The position numbers were made by a program, and so were the translations under genes. This document shows, piece by piece, positions 21,854 through 31,674 of a stretch of 64,000 nucleotides of DNA. How positions within the stretch are numbered: position 1 is the stretch's first letter; each line of letters opens with the position of its first letter. Source of the stretch: Xenoacremonium recifei (lineage: Eukaryota; Ascomycota; Sordariomycetes; Hypocreales; Nectriaceae); contig WOFQ01000016.1 in the NCBI GenBank assembly GCA_012184525.1, positions 62,001 through 126,000 of the forward strand, written 5' to 3'. The notes below the pieces were generated by a model, which was not told where the DNA came from, did no database searches, and saw nothing but the letters and a program-made list of their open reading frames with translations.

Positions 21854-22468
21854 GGTGGCGCAATCTGGGGGAATCAACAGCCTCGGGAGGGTTGTGTATT
21901 ATTTCACCGTCACATTCGCATCTGAGAGTCGAAACAGCTGATAGAGCCCGCGCAGCTCCGAGACGGATACGTGTATAACTGCAATTGATACATGCGCCCT
22001 GACCGTTATTCAGGTACGCGGGACACGCATCTAAGCGGTGTCGGCGACAACGATTAAAGTGGCACCTGCCCCGGGACAAATCTGGCTGGGCAGGAACGGA
22101 CGTGCGCTCGCCCCCACCTTGCACCTTCCCGCTCCTCCCCGAGTCGCATGGAGATGGCCCAAGCTCCCGGGGAGCTCGACGCAGTAACCACCAGCCGGAT
22201 GCGCGGCCGCTGATTGGCCCGCGCAAAGCAAAGCTGCATTGGTCCGGGCGGCTCCAGCTCGAGCCCAAGCCCAAGGCGATGTCGCATCCATCCATCGCCT
22301 TTTCGTCCTCGCCCTCTCCCTCACCAGCTTACTCTCCCGCGTCCTGCTCCCTGCGCCGCATCATCAACCTCCTCGGAACGCCTGCACCACGTTAAGCGTG
22401 TTCAGCATTTACCTTTGACTCTGTCTGTCTTGTTTCTCGGCTGAGCAGCCCAGACTCTCGTCGCCAGG
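21854..22468. other. divergent upstream region of micro-protein and peroxiredoxin genes
   Basis: 615 bases shared by two genes transcribed away from each other. GC-rich in the middle (22090-22240) and C/T-rich toward the peroxiredoxin start. Frames here show no family match. Confidence 0.5.
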
Positions 22469-23210
22469 ATGCCTATGGAACTGCGCAAGCGCAAGGCCCC
22501 CGAGCCGCCTGCTGTTGCGCCGGCGACCAAGAAGGCCGGCAAGAATGGCAAGGTGAAGGAGCCGGCGGCGGCGAAGAAGAAGAAGGCGGCTGAGCCGGCG
22601 GAGAAGCCTGTCGCGAAGAAGGAGGAGCAGGTGGTGACCAAGGCTGAGGAGGAGGAGCCCAAGGCTGAGAAGGCCAAGGTCGAGGTTGGCAGCGTCATTG
22701 ACCTTGAGGGCTTTGGCGGCGAGATCGAGACCAACGACGGCGAGAAGACCACGCTGAAGAAGCTCGTCGACGAGAGCAAGTCGGGCGTCGTGCTCTTCAC
22801 GTACCCCAAGGCCTCGACCCCAGGCTGTAAGCCTCCCTCAACGCCCCTTTCCCCTCGCCATCTATGTCTACTCACCCACTAATACCCGTCTCGCAGGCAC
22901 CAAGCAGGTCTGCTTCTTCCGCGACTCCTACGCCCCGCTCACGGCCGACGGCCTCGCCATCTACGGGCTCAGCGCCGACTCGCCCAAGGCCAACACGACG
23001 TTCAAGGAGAAGCAGAAGCTGCCGTACGCGCTGCTGTGCGACCCGGCGCAGACGCTGATCAGCGCCATTGGGCTGAAGAAAGCGCCCAAGGGCACGCAGC
23101 GCGGTGTGTTTGTTGTGGCCAAGGATGGCAAGGTGCTTGTGGCCGAGCCGGGGAACCCTCAGGGGACGATGGATCGTGTGGCGGCGCTGGTGAAGGAGTT
23201 GAAGGGGTAG
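22469..23210 (+). CDS. nuclear-type peroxiredoxin (Bcp/PrxQ, Dot5-like)
   Basis: Two exons, 22469-22826 and 22897-23210, intron 70 bases, 223 codons. The intron falls in the codon of the peroxidatic cysteine: the joined sequence reads STPGC then TKQVC, giving Cys120 and a partner Cys125, the PrxQ spacing. The first ~70 residues are Lys/Ala/Pro/Glu-rich with runs such as AAKKKKAAEP, resembling histone H1 tails and likely nuclear targeting, as in yeast Dot5. The enzyme reduces hydroperoxides with thioredoxin. A second ATG is two codons downstream of the chosen one. Confidence 0.9.
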
Positions 23211-23956
23211 TTTGAAGAGGGTTGCCTGTGTGGGAGAGTGTGATGAGTGATGTTGTCTGACGTTGATGCTGATGTTGATGAGGGCTGGATGCGGGAGGTA
23301 GTTGGTATGGCCGGGTCGTTCTGATTATATCGCTTTGTTTGATGCATTGTGCCTTATTTGCTTTGCTTATAATATAGAGAAACGGTGTGCAGTGGACATT
23401 CAGCAAGCTTTCCTGCTTCTGTGGCTTGGTGCAGACGTGAAGGGTGGTTTGTCAGCGATGAAGTGAGGTCGTTTACGTGGGAGCCACCCGTCTCTGTAGT
23501 TCAGCGTCAGGATAGAACTAAAAGTGTTTTCTTTGCTTCACAAGATATGACTATCCATACTCAATTTCCTGTCCGTCAGAATTATTTTCAAGTTCAAATC
23601 GATTATCGTCAGCAGATACTCGATGCGAATGGAGACAATTCACAGCCTGTCTTCAACAACGACCCAATACCAAGATACAAGGCCACGGAACTTGATTTCA
23701 CAGTTTATACTCGTACATAAAAACCCAGCACGAGATCAAGATCTGTATAAAAGTCCTCAATGGATGGGAAAACACATTCGCACAATTTCGTGGGTCATCC
23801 TCCAGGGTAGGCTGCTTCGGCAAGGGCCTGTCGGCAAAGCTTCGGCTAAACATCACCCGTTCAACCTTCGGCCAATGATCTCAACGCCATTTCGAGATTG
23901 CCAACGATCCTGAGCCGACGACCTTCAACGACACTCGCTCACCAGCCACCGCCAGC
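23211..23956. other. intergenic
   Basis: 3' flank of the peroxiredoxin gene and promoter of the complex I gene. AT content rises at 23480-23760. Frames at 23385-23913 are not convincing. Confidence 0.5.
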
Positions 23957-24674
23957 ATGTCGACCCAAGCAGCCGCCAAAGTCGCCGGCGGCGTCGTCAG
24001 CATCACCAAGGTAGACAGACCCCCCTCAGCAGCCCCAATGCCTCGCAATGGCGGCCGCCGCAGCATCCCGAATTTGCCTCGCTCACAGCCCATCAGAAAC
24101 AAACCCTCCAGTCGACCGGCCTGTGGGAAGCCTTCCGCAAGTTCATGGCCATCGACCCCAACCGCTCCAACGGCGTGCCGCTCAACCCGCACTTCCGCAA
24201 CCCGGCCCCCGGCGCCACCGATCCCCTGGCCTACGACGACCCCGTGACGCTGCCCGCGGCCGACATCGCCGACAACCCGTACTGGAAGCGCGACGTGCGA
24301 CGAGGATACCCGCGCCAGAGCGTCGTCAGCCAGGCCGACTTTGCGTCGCTGATTACCGTGGGGAGCGCGGCCGCGCCCAAGGTGGACTTGATTGGCGAGG
24401 CGGGCGAGAAAGCCCTTGTGGCCGCGAAGCAGGAGGGCGAGACGGGGCTGGCGAAGTGCCTGGAGAAGGCGCCCAAGGATGTGACGAGTGATGTGTTTAT
24501 TGGGGGCTTGCCGCCGACGCCGAGTGGGCAGAGCCTGGCGTCGGGCGAGTGGGATGTGCACAAGTATGAGGTGACGGAGGCGTCGTACGGCGAGGGGTGA
24601 GTCTTGGAGGGACTTGAGATGAGAGAATGATGAGGCTAACAGTTTGCAGATACCCTTGCAGGTCGTTCAAGTAG
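23957..24674 (+). CDS. NADH:ubiquinone oxidoreductase (complex I) 21 kDa subunit
   Basis: Three exons: 23957-24010, 24097-24596, 24650-24674; introns 86 and 53 bases; 192 codons. The core reads AIDPNRSNGVPLNPHFRNP, then PLAYDDPVTLPAADIADNPY, as in fungal 21 kDa accessory subunits (the NADH-u_ox-rdase family). The last exon of 25 bases supplies YPCRSFK, a conserved C terminus, replacing an early stop at 24598. The first acceptor is uncertain: 24096 gives ITK-KQTLQSTGLWE, which fits homologs I recall, but an AG at 24063 also keeps frame and adds 11 residues. The protein is an accessory subunit of mitochondrial complex I. It is convergent with LTO1, 212 bases apart. Confidence 0.9.
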
Positions 24675-24886
24675 ACTTGTTGTTGTTGAGAGCGGCAGTG
24701 TATGTATACAATGTGTCTGAGGGAGCAGAGGGTATAGATTTGCTCGAATCGACAAATGCAGATTGATTTCCATGGTTATTCCAATTCCCCGTTTCCGACT
24801 CCAAACGCCCAAACCTTGACCTGTCTATATGATTTAAACCACTCTCCAGCTATCCTCCTGCAGATTGATCCTTATGGCGTGGACGA

Positions 24887-25315
24887 CTAGCCTTCTCGAG
24901 GCACATCTTTTACAGAACCTGTCCCAGCCGCCACCATGCGTTCAACAACCTTCGCCTTTCCCTGCGCCCTCTTCACACGATCATCAAAGTCCTGCACCGC
25001 CTCATCCGAGTTCTCCGTCGACAATGTGTCAGGCTCAACGAGGGCATACAGGCCAGACACGTTCTTGCTGAGCCTAGCGTTCTGTGGCAGGGCTGGGAGC
25101 TTGCATTCCCGATTCTCGGTGGGCAGGCGGTTAGCCCAGACGATAGCCTTGCTGCTGAGACGGCCAGCCTCGAGGAACTTCTCGAAGCCTTTTTGCATGC
25201 CGAAGCTGCGGCCCTCGATGCGGCCGGCTTGGACACCGTCGTGGAGGCCTTGTTGGTAGCCGCGGGTGTAGAAGGTGTCCTCGAGGTTGAGGACGTCATC
25301 GAGAGGATCCGACAT
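24887..25315 (-). CDS. lto1: LTO1-like protein (Yae1 N-terminal domain)
   Basis: Single exon, 142 codons. Residues 19-45 hold the glycine-every-fourth pattern of the Yae1/LTO1 domain (GYQQGLHDGVQAGRIEG, then FGMQKGFEKF). LTO1 works with Yae1 to bring the cytosolic Fe-S assembly machinery to the ABC protein Rli1/ABCE1, needed for ribosome recycling and biogenesis. The C-terminal half is variable; it ends REG, without the terminal Trp that many client-adaptor proteins of this machinery carry, so the targeting tail is not evident. A TCACGTGA box lies 377 bases upstream. Confidence 0.85.
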   Translation of the reverse strand: MSDPLDDVLNLEDTFYTRGYQQGLHDGVQAGRIEGRSFGMQKGFEKFLEAGRLSSKAIVWANRLPTENRECKLPALPQNARLSKNVSGLYALVEPDTLSTENSDEAVQDFDDRVKRAQGKAKVVERMVAAGTGSVKDVPREG

Positions 25316-25984
25316 GGTGACTTTTTTTTTCTTTCAGGGTTTCTTTCTAGTGCCTGTGCTTTTTATATCACATGTCTTACAGTCATTCTCCCCGTTCTTC
25401 AGGAATTGGTGAGTTGGCGCCTGACAAGTTTCTGGGGTGAAGCTGGCAGAATTTGCGTCACCGCCCGGCGATGGCGGGGCTGTCTTAGTGGGATGAAGTT
25501 TGTCAGCTCCTCGCCTTCGTAGATAGTGGAATTAAATATTTGAACAAAAAAGATATATCTTTTAATTCGACTATATAAAGTAAGATACGGAAAGGTCAAT
25601 GTCTGAGAGTTTACTTATTTCAAAGGCTGTGAGATCATAAAGATGACATAACTTGCTAAAAGAGTCATGGGCCAAGCTTTGGATGGCAGCCTCACGTGAC
25701 TCTAGGTATTATATCCCACCCTTGAGCTCGAACATCAAATTGACGCTTTATTGCAGAGGAGAAACAACCCTAGGATACACGTGGAATAGGGGGGCTAGGT
25801 TAGAGGATCGAGGAGATACATCTCAATGGCGGAGTAGAGCCCACAAAAGTGAGTGTCTTATTAACACAATTTGCTGTTGTAAGTTTTCCTTCAATTATGA
25901 AGTATGCAGCTATCTCTCTGTACCTTATGTGGCTAGACTCTTCACTCCTCTCGTAAATGCCCAATAGTGAAACTCAGCAATTGC
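25316..25984. other. intergenic, AT-rich
   Basis: Composition shifts from GC-rich to AT-rich at about 25340 and stays so through the next gene. TCACGTGA at 25692-25699. No gene or recognisable repeat. Confidence 0.5.
25692..25699. promoter_or_regulatory. TCACGTGA box
   Basis: Palindromic CACGTG-core site upstream of LTO1, the same octamer as near QCR7 at 18333. Confidence 0.35.
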
Positions 25985-26503
25985 TCATTGCACAACAAAT
26001 GGCCCCGAGTAGGACATGAGAAAGTCTGCAAAACCAAGAGGTACTCCTTTCATACGCAAGATCGAGTATACAAGCTGTAGATGGAAGATGAAGAAAGGGA
26101 TAGCATATTTGAATAAATATTCTCTGGAGCTCATGGAAAGATTGTATGGACTCAGTGTGAACTCAACGCGATCAACTTCATGTCTATTCTTCTGTTGGGG
26201 AGAAATGCTTTCCAAGAGCTTGATTGTTCTTTCACAACGGTCAACCAGCTTCTCAGGTGTGTCCTCATTGTCATGCCAAACATCTGTTGGGATCTCTGCC
26301 ATGCGAAAAAGTGATTTCTTGGCTATGTTGGACGAAAGATAAACATGGGCAATAAGAGGCCGTAAGTCTTCGATGAGAGTGGCATTGAGAATTTCCGAAG
26401 AATTAGGGTCGTAATGGTCAATTGCTTTCGTGAGAATGTTCTTCAAGCTGGTCATTCCATTTTTGAAAACCGGGATGCTGGCGTCATATGAAACGGTGCC
26501 CAT
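25985..26503 (-). CDS. DUF1993 family protein
   Basis: Single exon of 172 codons from the ATG at 26503; the frame is open further upstream but without an ATG. The protein opens MGTVSYDASIPVFKNGMTSL, the usual beginning of DUF1993 (PF09351) proteins, and has a conserved LRPLIAHVYLSSNIAKKSLFR helix pair and a C-terminal helical segment ending in GFADFLMSY. The family is a four-helix-bundle-like group of unknown function, common in bacteria and fungi. Codons are A/T-rich (many AAA, TTT, GAA), unlike LTO1 and the SDR on either side, so recent acquisition or relaxed evolution is possible. Confidence 0.8.
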   Translation of the reverse strand: MGTVSYDASIPVFKNGMTSLKNILTKAIDHYDPNSSEILNATLIEDLRPLIAHVYLSSNIAKKSLFRMAEIPTDVWHDNEDTPEKLVDRCERTIKLLESISPQQKNRHEVDRVEFTLSPYNLSMSSREYLFKYAIPFFIFHLQLVYSILRMKGVPLGFADFLMSYSGPFVVQ

Positions 26504-26895
26504 GATGATAAAGTTTGGTTGAAAAGGCTGATTCGAGTCAAATACTGTGCTTATGGCGTACGACACAAGTTATTTCAAGTTGATGTTTGCGGATGTTAGA
26601 GAGACAATGTGACTAAATGTCAAACAACTGATATAATGAGTTGCTTGATCTACTATTCACGGGAAAGCTCGCTGGCTTTATAGATTTTAGAATTATAGAT
26701 AACAAATTCTATGGGAATTGTCTCTTTACTACATTTTGGTTATGAACAGCTACCGACCTGTACCGTTTGTCTCAAAATGAATTGTTCATGATACCCGATG
26801 CTATTCATGCTTTCTGAATCTATCATCCCATTGACCTCATTTCCGTGCAGTCTCATCCGTCTATGAACGCCATCCATGATTGATCCCATTCTCGT
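26504..26895. other. intergenic, AT-rich
   Basis: Promoter side of the DUF1993 gene and 3' flank of the SDR. Nothing else recognised. Confidence 0.5.
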
Positions 26896-27790
26896 CTACT
26901 GCATGCCAAAAATCATGCCTCCGTTGGCACAAATCACCTGTCCCGTCATCCACTGACTTTCCGGACCGCACAGCATCGCCACAACACCAGCCACCTCTTC
27001 AACCTCGCCTGCCCGACCTCCAGTCGTCTTCGCCTCCTCGACAATGGCCGGATCATCCACGCCCTCCCGCACAGCCATCATCGGCGCGTTCTGGATGAAC
27101 GGCTTGATCAGGCGCTTGAACTCGTCCGTGTTGCTCGCGTACATGGGCGTGCGCACCGGGCCGGGATTCACGGCGTTGACGGTGCACCGCTCGCTCAGCT
27201 CACGTGCCCATGTACGTGTCATGGCCTCGAGCGCTGCCTTGGTGCCGCCGTACACGCTCTGGCCTACGAAGCCTAGGCTGGAGCTGACGCTGCTGAGGTT
27301 GACGATGCGGCCGGAGCGGTCGCGCGGGAGGTAAGGCTCAGCGGCCTGGACGAGAAGGAGAGGGCCTAGCACGTTGACGGCGTAGCTGGTGGTGAAGTCG
27401 GCTGCTTTGATGTCGGGGATCTTGTCGTTGAATGCCACGCCCGCATTGTTAACGAGAATGTCGATGCGCAGATCTGCGAACGCCTCGCGCGCCTGCTGAA
27501 TGAGCGTGGCTGGACCGGCGGGCGAACCTAGGTCGGCCTTGAGCGGCACAGCGCGGATCGAGTGCTTCTGCGAGAGTTCGGAGGCGAGACTGGCGGCGGC
27601 GTCGGCTGATGAGGCAGAGGTGTAGGCCAGGATGAGGTTGGCTCCGCGCGCGGCGAGAGCCTGGGAGATGGCCTGGCCAATACCTGTAGATATGAGTGAG
27701 TTACTGGATGTTGTGTGAGTGAGATGAAAGAAACATACCTCGTGAGGCCCCCGTGACGAGGGCGAGCTTCCCGGCGAGAGGGCCAGACAT
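26896..27790 (-). CDS. short-chain dehydrogenase/reductase (FabG-like classical SDR)
   Basis: Two exons, 27790-27739 and 27683-26896, intron 55 bases, 279 codons. The join completes the cofactor motif TGASRGIGQAI (TGxxxGxG). VNNAGVAF, a Ser in NLSSVSSSLG and the catalytic pair YGGTK follow in order, then NPGPVRTPMY. This is the classical SDR fold with Ser-Tyr-Lys active site, close to 3-oxoacyl-ACP reductase-like and glucose dehydrogenase-like fungal enzymes that use NADP(H). The substrate is unknown. Compared with FabG the loop after NPGPVRTPM is longer. It is divergent from the NatA gene. Confidence 0.9.
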
Positions 27791-28450
27791 GGTGTTGAGA
27801 GAGATGCTTGTAGACGGGGCTGAGATGAGACACTCTCAACGCAGGACGGCAGAACTAGAAAGCAGCTCTGGAGAAACACAAGATCAGAGAGAGACGAGAC
27901 CTGAGCATATTTCCCTCCCCCCAATCCAGGCACCTCCTCGTCTTTATACGCACACACAAATCCCACTGCAATGCACCCAATCCCTCCATCAAAACCGCCC
28001 CGCCATCGTCGCTGGCCCCGCGATAGCCTCCCGCCGCACTTGCGCGCCAATCACCAGCCGTCAATGCCGAGTGTCGCGGGGGCCGGAGGGTTGGCAAAGC
28101 TCAAGGGGTCATGTGGCTGCGAATGCCGGGCTTGAGAGGTGCGGATGGAGGGAGGAGAAGCTAGCAATGGCGCATGTAATGTTTGGGTTTCTACAGACCC
28201 TGAGGTTCTCTTGGAGGGGTTGAGAGTCAATGCCCTGAAAGACCCCTGAAGATGATGCGCTGTGGCGCTGGCTTATAGAGGGGTCGGGTCGCCTGAGGAG
28301 GGGCAGGGGCACCTGGTCGTGCCTGCCCTGCCACTGCTCGGCGGGGAAAAGCTGCCGACTCCGATGGACGACCGAAAATTGGAGCCTCAAGTCTTCATGA
28401 GAGCTTCACTCTCCTCCTCCTCCTCTCCTCCACCATCTTCTATCGCCGCC
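27791..28450. other. divergent upstream region of SDR and NatA genes
   Basis: 660 bases between two divergent starts. No other gene or clear motif cluster seen. Confidence 0.5.
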
Positions 28451-29168
28451 ATGGACATCCGCCTGCTCACTGCGGCCGACCTGCCGCTGATCCAGCACGC
28501 CAACCTCGAGAACCTGCCCGAGAACTACTTCCTCAAGTACTACCTCTACCACGCCCTGTCGTGGCCGCAGCTCAGCTACGTGGCCGTCGACGTCTCGCGC
28601 CCACGCAAGAGCCCCTACGAGTACCCCAAGATCGTCGGCTATGTGCTCGCTAAGATGGAGGAGGAGCCGGCGGACGGGATTCCGCACGGGCATATCACCA
28701 GTCTGAGCGTTATGCGGACGCACCGTCGGCTGGGAATCGCTGAGAAGCTGATGCGCCAGAGCCGTGAGATTCCCTCTTTCATGGTACTATGTACAATATA
28801 ACACAGGAACCCAAACTAACAGTATCTCGCACGCAGAACTCGCCATGGTCGAGACCTTCCACGCAAAATACGTCTCCCTCCACGTCCGCGTCTCCAACGC
28901 CGCCGCCCGCCACCTATACGAGGACACCCTCGGCTTCAAGAACGAAAGCACCGAAGCCAAGTACTACGCCGACGGCGAGGACGCCTTCTGCATGCGCCTC
29001 GACCTCGACGAGATCCGCGCCCAGGCCAACGAGGCCGCCGAGGCGCTCGACGAGGGCGACGCCGTGGGCGAGGTCGGCCGCGACCCCGAGGAGAAGAAGA
29101 TCAAGGTTGCCGTGGGTCGCGGCCTCGGCGTCGGCGAGCTGGTTGAGAAGAACGAATCGAAACACTAG
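28451..29168 (+). CDS. ard1: N-terminal acetyltransferase A catalytic subunit (Naa10/Ard1)
   Basis: Two exons, 28451-28763 and 28837-29168, intron 73 bases, 214 codons. The start [19 protein letters not shown], the segment [19 protein letters not shown] and the acetyl-CoA loop RRLGIA (R/Q-x-x-G-x-A) are near-invariant in Naa10. The join gives [20 protein letters not shown]. It acetylates N termini of nascent proteins after Met removal, bound to Naa15 at the ribosome. The C-terminal 50 residues are acidic and variable. Confidence 0.95.
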
Positions 29169-29496
29169 AGCGTGGTTTGTCGTTCTAAGTTGAGGGCTAG
29201 GCTGACGGGCAGGCGGCAAGGATAGATAAAATGTGGGAGGGCGGGTTGACGACATGTCACGAATTTACATGAAAGAAAGAAAGTGAGGATAAGAATTAAA
29301 ACGGTACATCATGGGACATGAAAAACTGGACGGAATCTGATTCATAAATTAGGGGAGGAGTATCAAAGATTCTGAGTTGGTCGTCATAAAGTACCCATCC
29401 TATCATACAATCCAAATAGACAGAAACATGTCTATTTCCAAGCCTTCCAACGCCTTGCCTTTCCATTAATCATCATTAGATCCCTCTGGCCAGATC
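29169..29496. other. convergent intergenic region
   Basis: 3' flanks of the NatA gene (+) and the RG-rich protein gene (-). Nothing recognised. Confidence 0.5.
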
Positions 29497-31674
29497 TCAC
29501 TGCGCATCTCTCGCCGCCAGCTCCCGCGCATACGCCTCGTCCGCCTCCACCATCACATTCTCCAGCTTCTCGACGAGCGCCTCAACCTCCTTCTCGATGG
29601 CTCGGCGCTCTGCATCGCTCGCGGTCTCCAAGCCCTGCGTCTTGGATGCGATCTCCGTCTCAAGCCCGGCGATCTGACGGTACTTTGCGGCCGAGGCGGG
29701 GCCGGGAGGGGGGAACTCGGACTCGGCCTCGGCGACGTCGGTGGGCCAGGAGCCAGGGAAGCTGGCTGGCGGACCGGGAGGCATGTCTCGGGTTCCAGGG
29801 GTAGGCTGAACGTCGGGAGGGCCTTGGTCATCGGAGACGCCTCGAGTGTCACGCGGGCCTTGGGGAGAGGAACCGAACGGACCACCTCGACCGAAGAATC
29901 CGCCGCCTCGCCCGCCTCGTCCGCCTCGTCTGCCTCGAGGATTGTCAAAGGGTCCGCCCCCATGGCCACCAAAGGGATTGCCTCGCGGGAAAGGGGGGAA
30001 TGTGCCTCCTCGACCAAAGGGCCCGCCACGACTGAAAGGGCCTCCCTCCCCAAGAGGGCCACCAGGCCCAAAAGGTCCTGACGAGCCAAAGAATCCTCCT
30101 CGACCACACGAGGGGCCTCCAAAGGGAGCACCGCCATAGGGTGCATGGCCCTGAGGATCAGGACCGTACGGCGCTGGAGGGTTACGGCCCCTCTTCCAGT
30201 CTCGTTTGGCCCGCTTCATATCCCTCTTGAGCTGCCGCCGTTCTCGCTTCTCGGCGCGTCGACGTTGCTTGCGCTCCCTCTTGCGCTCCCTCTGAAGCCG
30301 TCTTTGCTGCCGCTTCAATTGCCGCCACTGCTGGCTGAGTGTCTTAATCTGTGTGCGGAGAGCGGTCTTGTCCAGACCCTCGATGGAGGGGTTGCTTCTG
30401 CTGGCTTTGATTTCAGCACGGAACTGCTTGACGTCGGCCTTGGTACGCATTTGGTCGGGGTTGTTGATCCAGCTCTGAATGCGGTTGAGGTAGAGCGGCA
30501 GCTGTTGATCACGGAGGTGGTCGTAGTCAGGGAGCGAGCCGATAGAAGAGACAGAGGAGGAAGAGCTGCTGGATGAGTCCGAGGAGCTGGACGAGGACCG
30601 AGAGTGAGAGCCGTGATGGTGGGAGGAGCGGCCTCGATCTTGCATATCGCGTTCTTGACAGTTGGAACCGCCTCTCCAAGGGGCTCCCATACCGCGATTC
30701 GCTCCCCATCGAGGAGCACCCCGGCCAGGGCTCTGTCCTCGCCCCCGGCCACCCTCTAGGCGGATGCCGTTGTTATCCATGACGAGATTTCCAATTCTCA
30801 GGCCGTTATTGTCGGCCACAAATCTATCGCCCCATCTGACGCTGTCCTGACCAAATTGGATGCCTCCCCAATTCCGAGTATAAGGGTTAGCAGGAGGGGG
30901 TCCCGACGAAGGCCCAACTCCAGCATCTCTCTCGGCATTTGGTTCGCCAGCAGCTTCGTCAAAGTTGGAGTTCCAGGCTCCTGGCATTTGAGCCTGATTG
31001 GGCTCAGCTTCGAGCTGAACTCTGATACCTCGAGGACCGAAGAAGCCATCGTTCCACTGATGGATCGTGGCCTCGGTCTCTCTCCGTTTTTGGGTCAATT
31101 CTTCGTCTCGCTTCTCGACGGACGGTGAAGACACTTTATCGCTGCCCTCGCCCTTCTCTCCCAGAATGGCCTCATTCCGGGCAGCGTCATGGTCAGGGAT
31201 CAGGAAGTTGACGAAGGTGGCCCAGTCCTGGTTCGTGATATCTCGGGCAGCCCACTCGGTCGGGTACGGTAGATCATCCGGGACCGAGTCCGACCGAACC
31301 CTGACCGTGTAGACAAGTACATCAGTGGCGGGCCTGTAAGTAATCGGTGCTGGGCGGTCATCAAAGTACAACGCAGCACTGGGCGAGGGAGGAATAGCTC
31401 CAGGGTCTGAGAAAGTGGCCGCGTTGGAAGCAGTCTGAGGGGTCAAAGGCGGGGTGAAGATGACATCGCCAGTTGTGGATGAGGAGATGCGAGATGCGGC
31501 ATCCTCGGGAGCACCGGTAAAGGGCGCGGAGGAGGTCAGCGGCGAGTGCGCCTGCGACTGAGAGTGCGAATGGGAGCGGGAGTGAGACGAAGCCGAGTAA
31601 ATGTCCGTCTCCGAGTATGGTGGCGGCGGAGCATCGTCCACGTGGACTTGAAGGTTGTTGGCGTTGGAGTTCAT
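29497..31674 (-). CDS. uncharacterised Ser/RG-rich low-complexity protein
   Basis: Single exon, 725 codons from the ATG at 31674; the frame runs 22 codons further up without an ATG. I do not recognise a named domain. Visible parts in order: a PPPPYSETD motif near residue 18 (PPxY-like), a folded-looking region around 110-170 with ATDVLVYTVRVRSDSVP and DWATFVNFLIPDH, a segment with RNWGGIQFG and GDRFVADNNGLRIGN, a polyserine tract, a long strongly basic helix of about 60 residues rich in Arg, Lys and Gln, then repeated GGPF/RGG units (for example FSRGGPFGRGG) and a C-terminal coiled coil. The composition suggests an RNA-binding or condensate-forming protein; that is inference. The folded N-terminal block looks conserved enough to be a real family. 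Confidence 0.8.
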   Translation of the reverse strand: MNSNANNLQVHVDDAPPPPYSETDIYSASSHSRSHSHSQSQAHSPLTSSAPFTGAPEDAASRISSSTTGDVIFTPPLTPQTASNAATFSDPGAIPPSPSAALYFDDRPAPITYRPATDVLVYTVRVRSDSVPDDLPYPTEWAARDITNQDWATFVNFLIPDHDAARNEAILGEKGEGSDKVSSPSVEKRDEELTQKRRETEATIHQWNDGFFGPRGIRVQLEAEPNQAQMPGAWNSNFDEAAGEPNAERDAGVGPSSGPPPANPYTRNWGGIQFGQDSVRWGDRFVADNNGLRIGNLVMDNNGIRLEGGRGRGQSPGRGAPRWGANRGMGAPWRGGSNCQERDMQDRGRSSHHHGSHSRSSSSSSDSSSSSSSSVSSIGSLPDYDHLRDQQLPLYLNRIQSWINNPDQMRTKADVKQFRAEIKASRSNPSIEGLDKTALRTQIKTLSQQWRQLKRQQRRLQRERKRERKQRRRAEKRERRQLKRDMKRAKRDWKRGRNPPAPYGPDPQGHAPYGGAPFGGPSCGRGGFFGSSGPFGPGGPLGEGGPFSRGGPFGRGGTFPPFPRGNPFGGHGGGPFDNPRGRRGGRGGRGGGFFGRGGPFGSSPQGPRDTRGVSDDQGPPDVQPTPGTRDMPPGPPASFPGSWPTDVAEAESEFPPPGPASAAKYRQIAGLETEIASKTQGLETASDAERRAIEKEVEALVEKLENVMVEADEAYARELAARDAQ

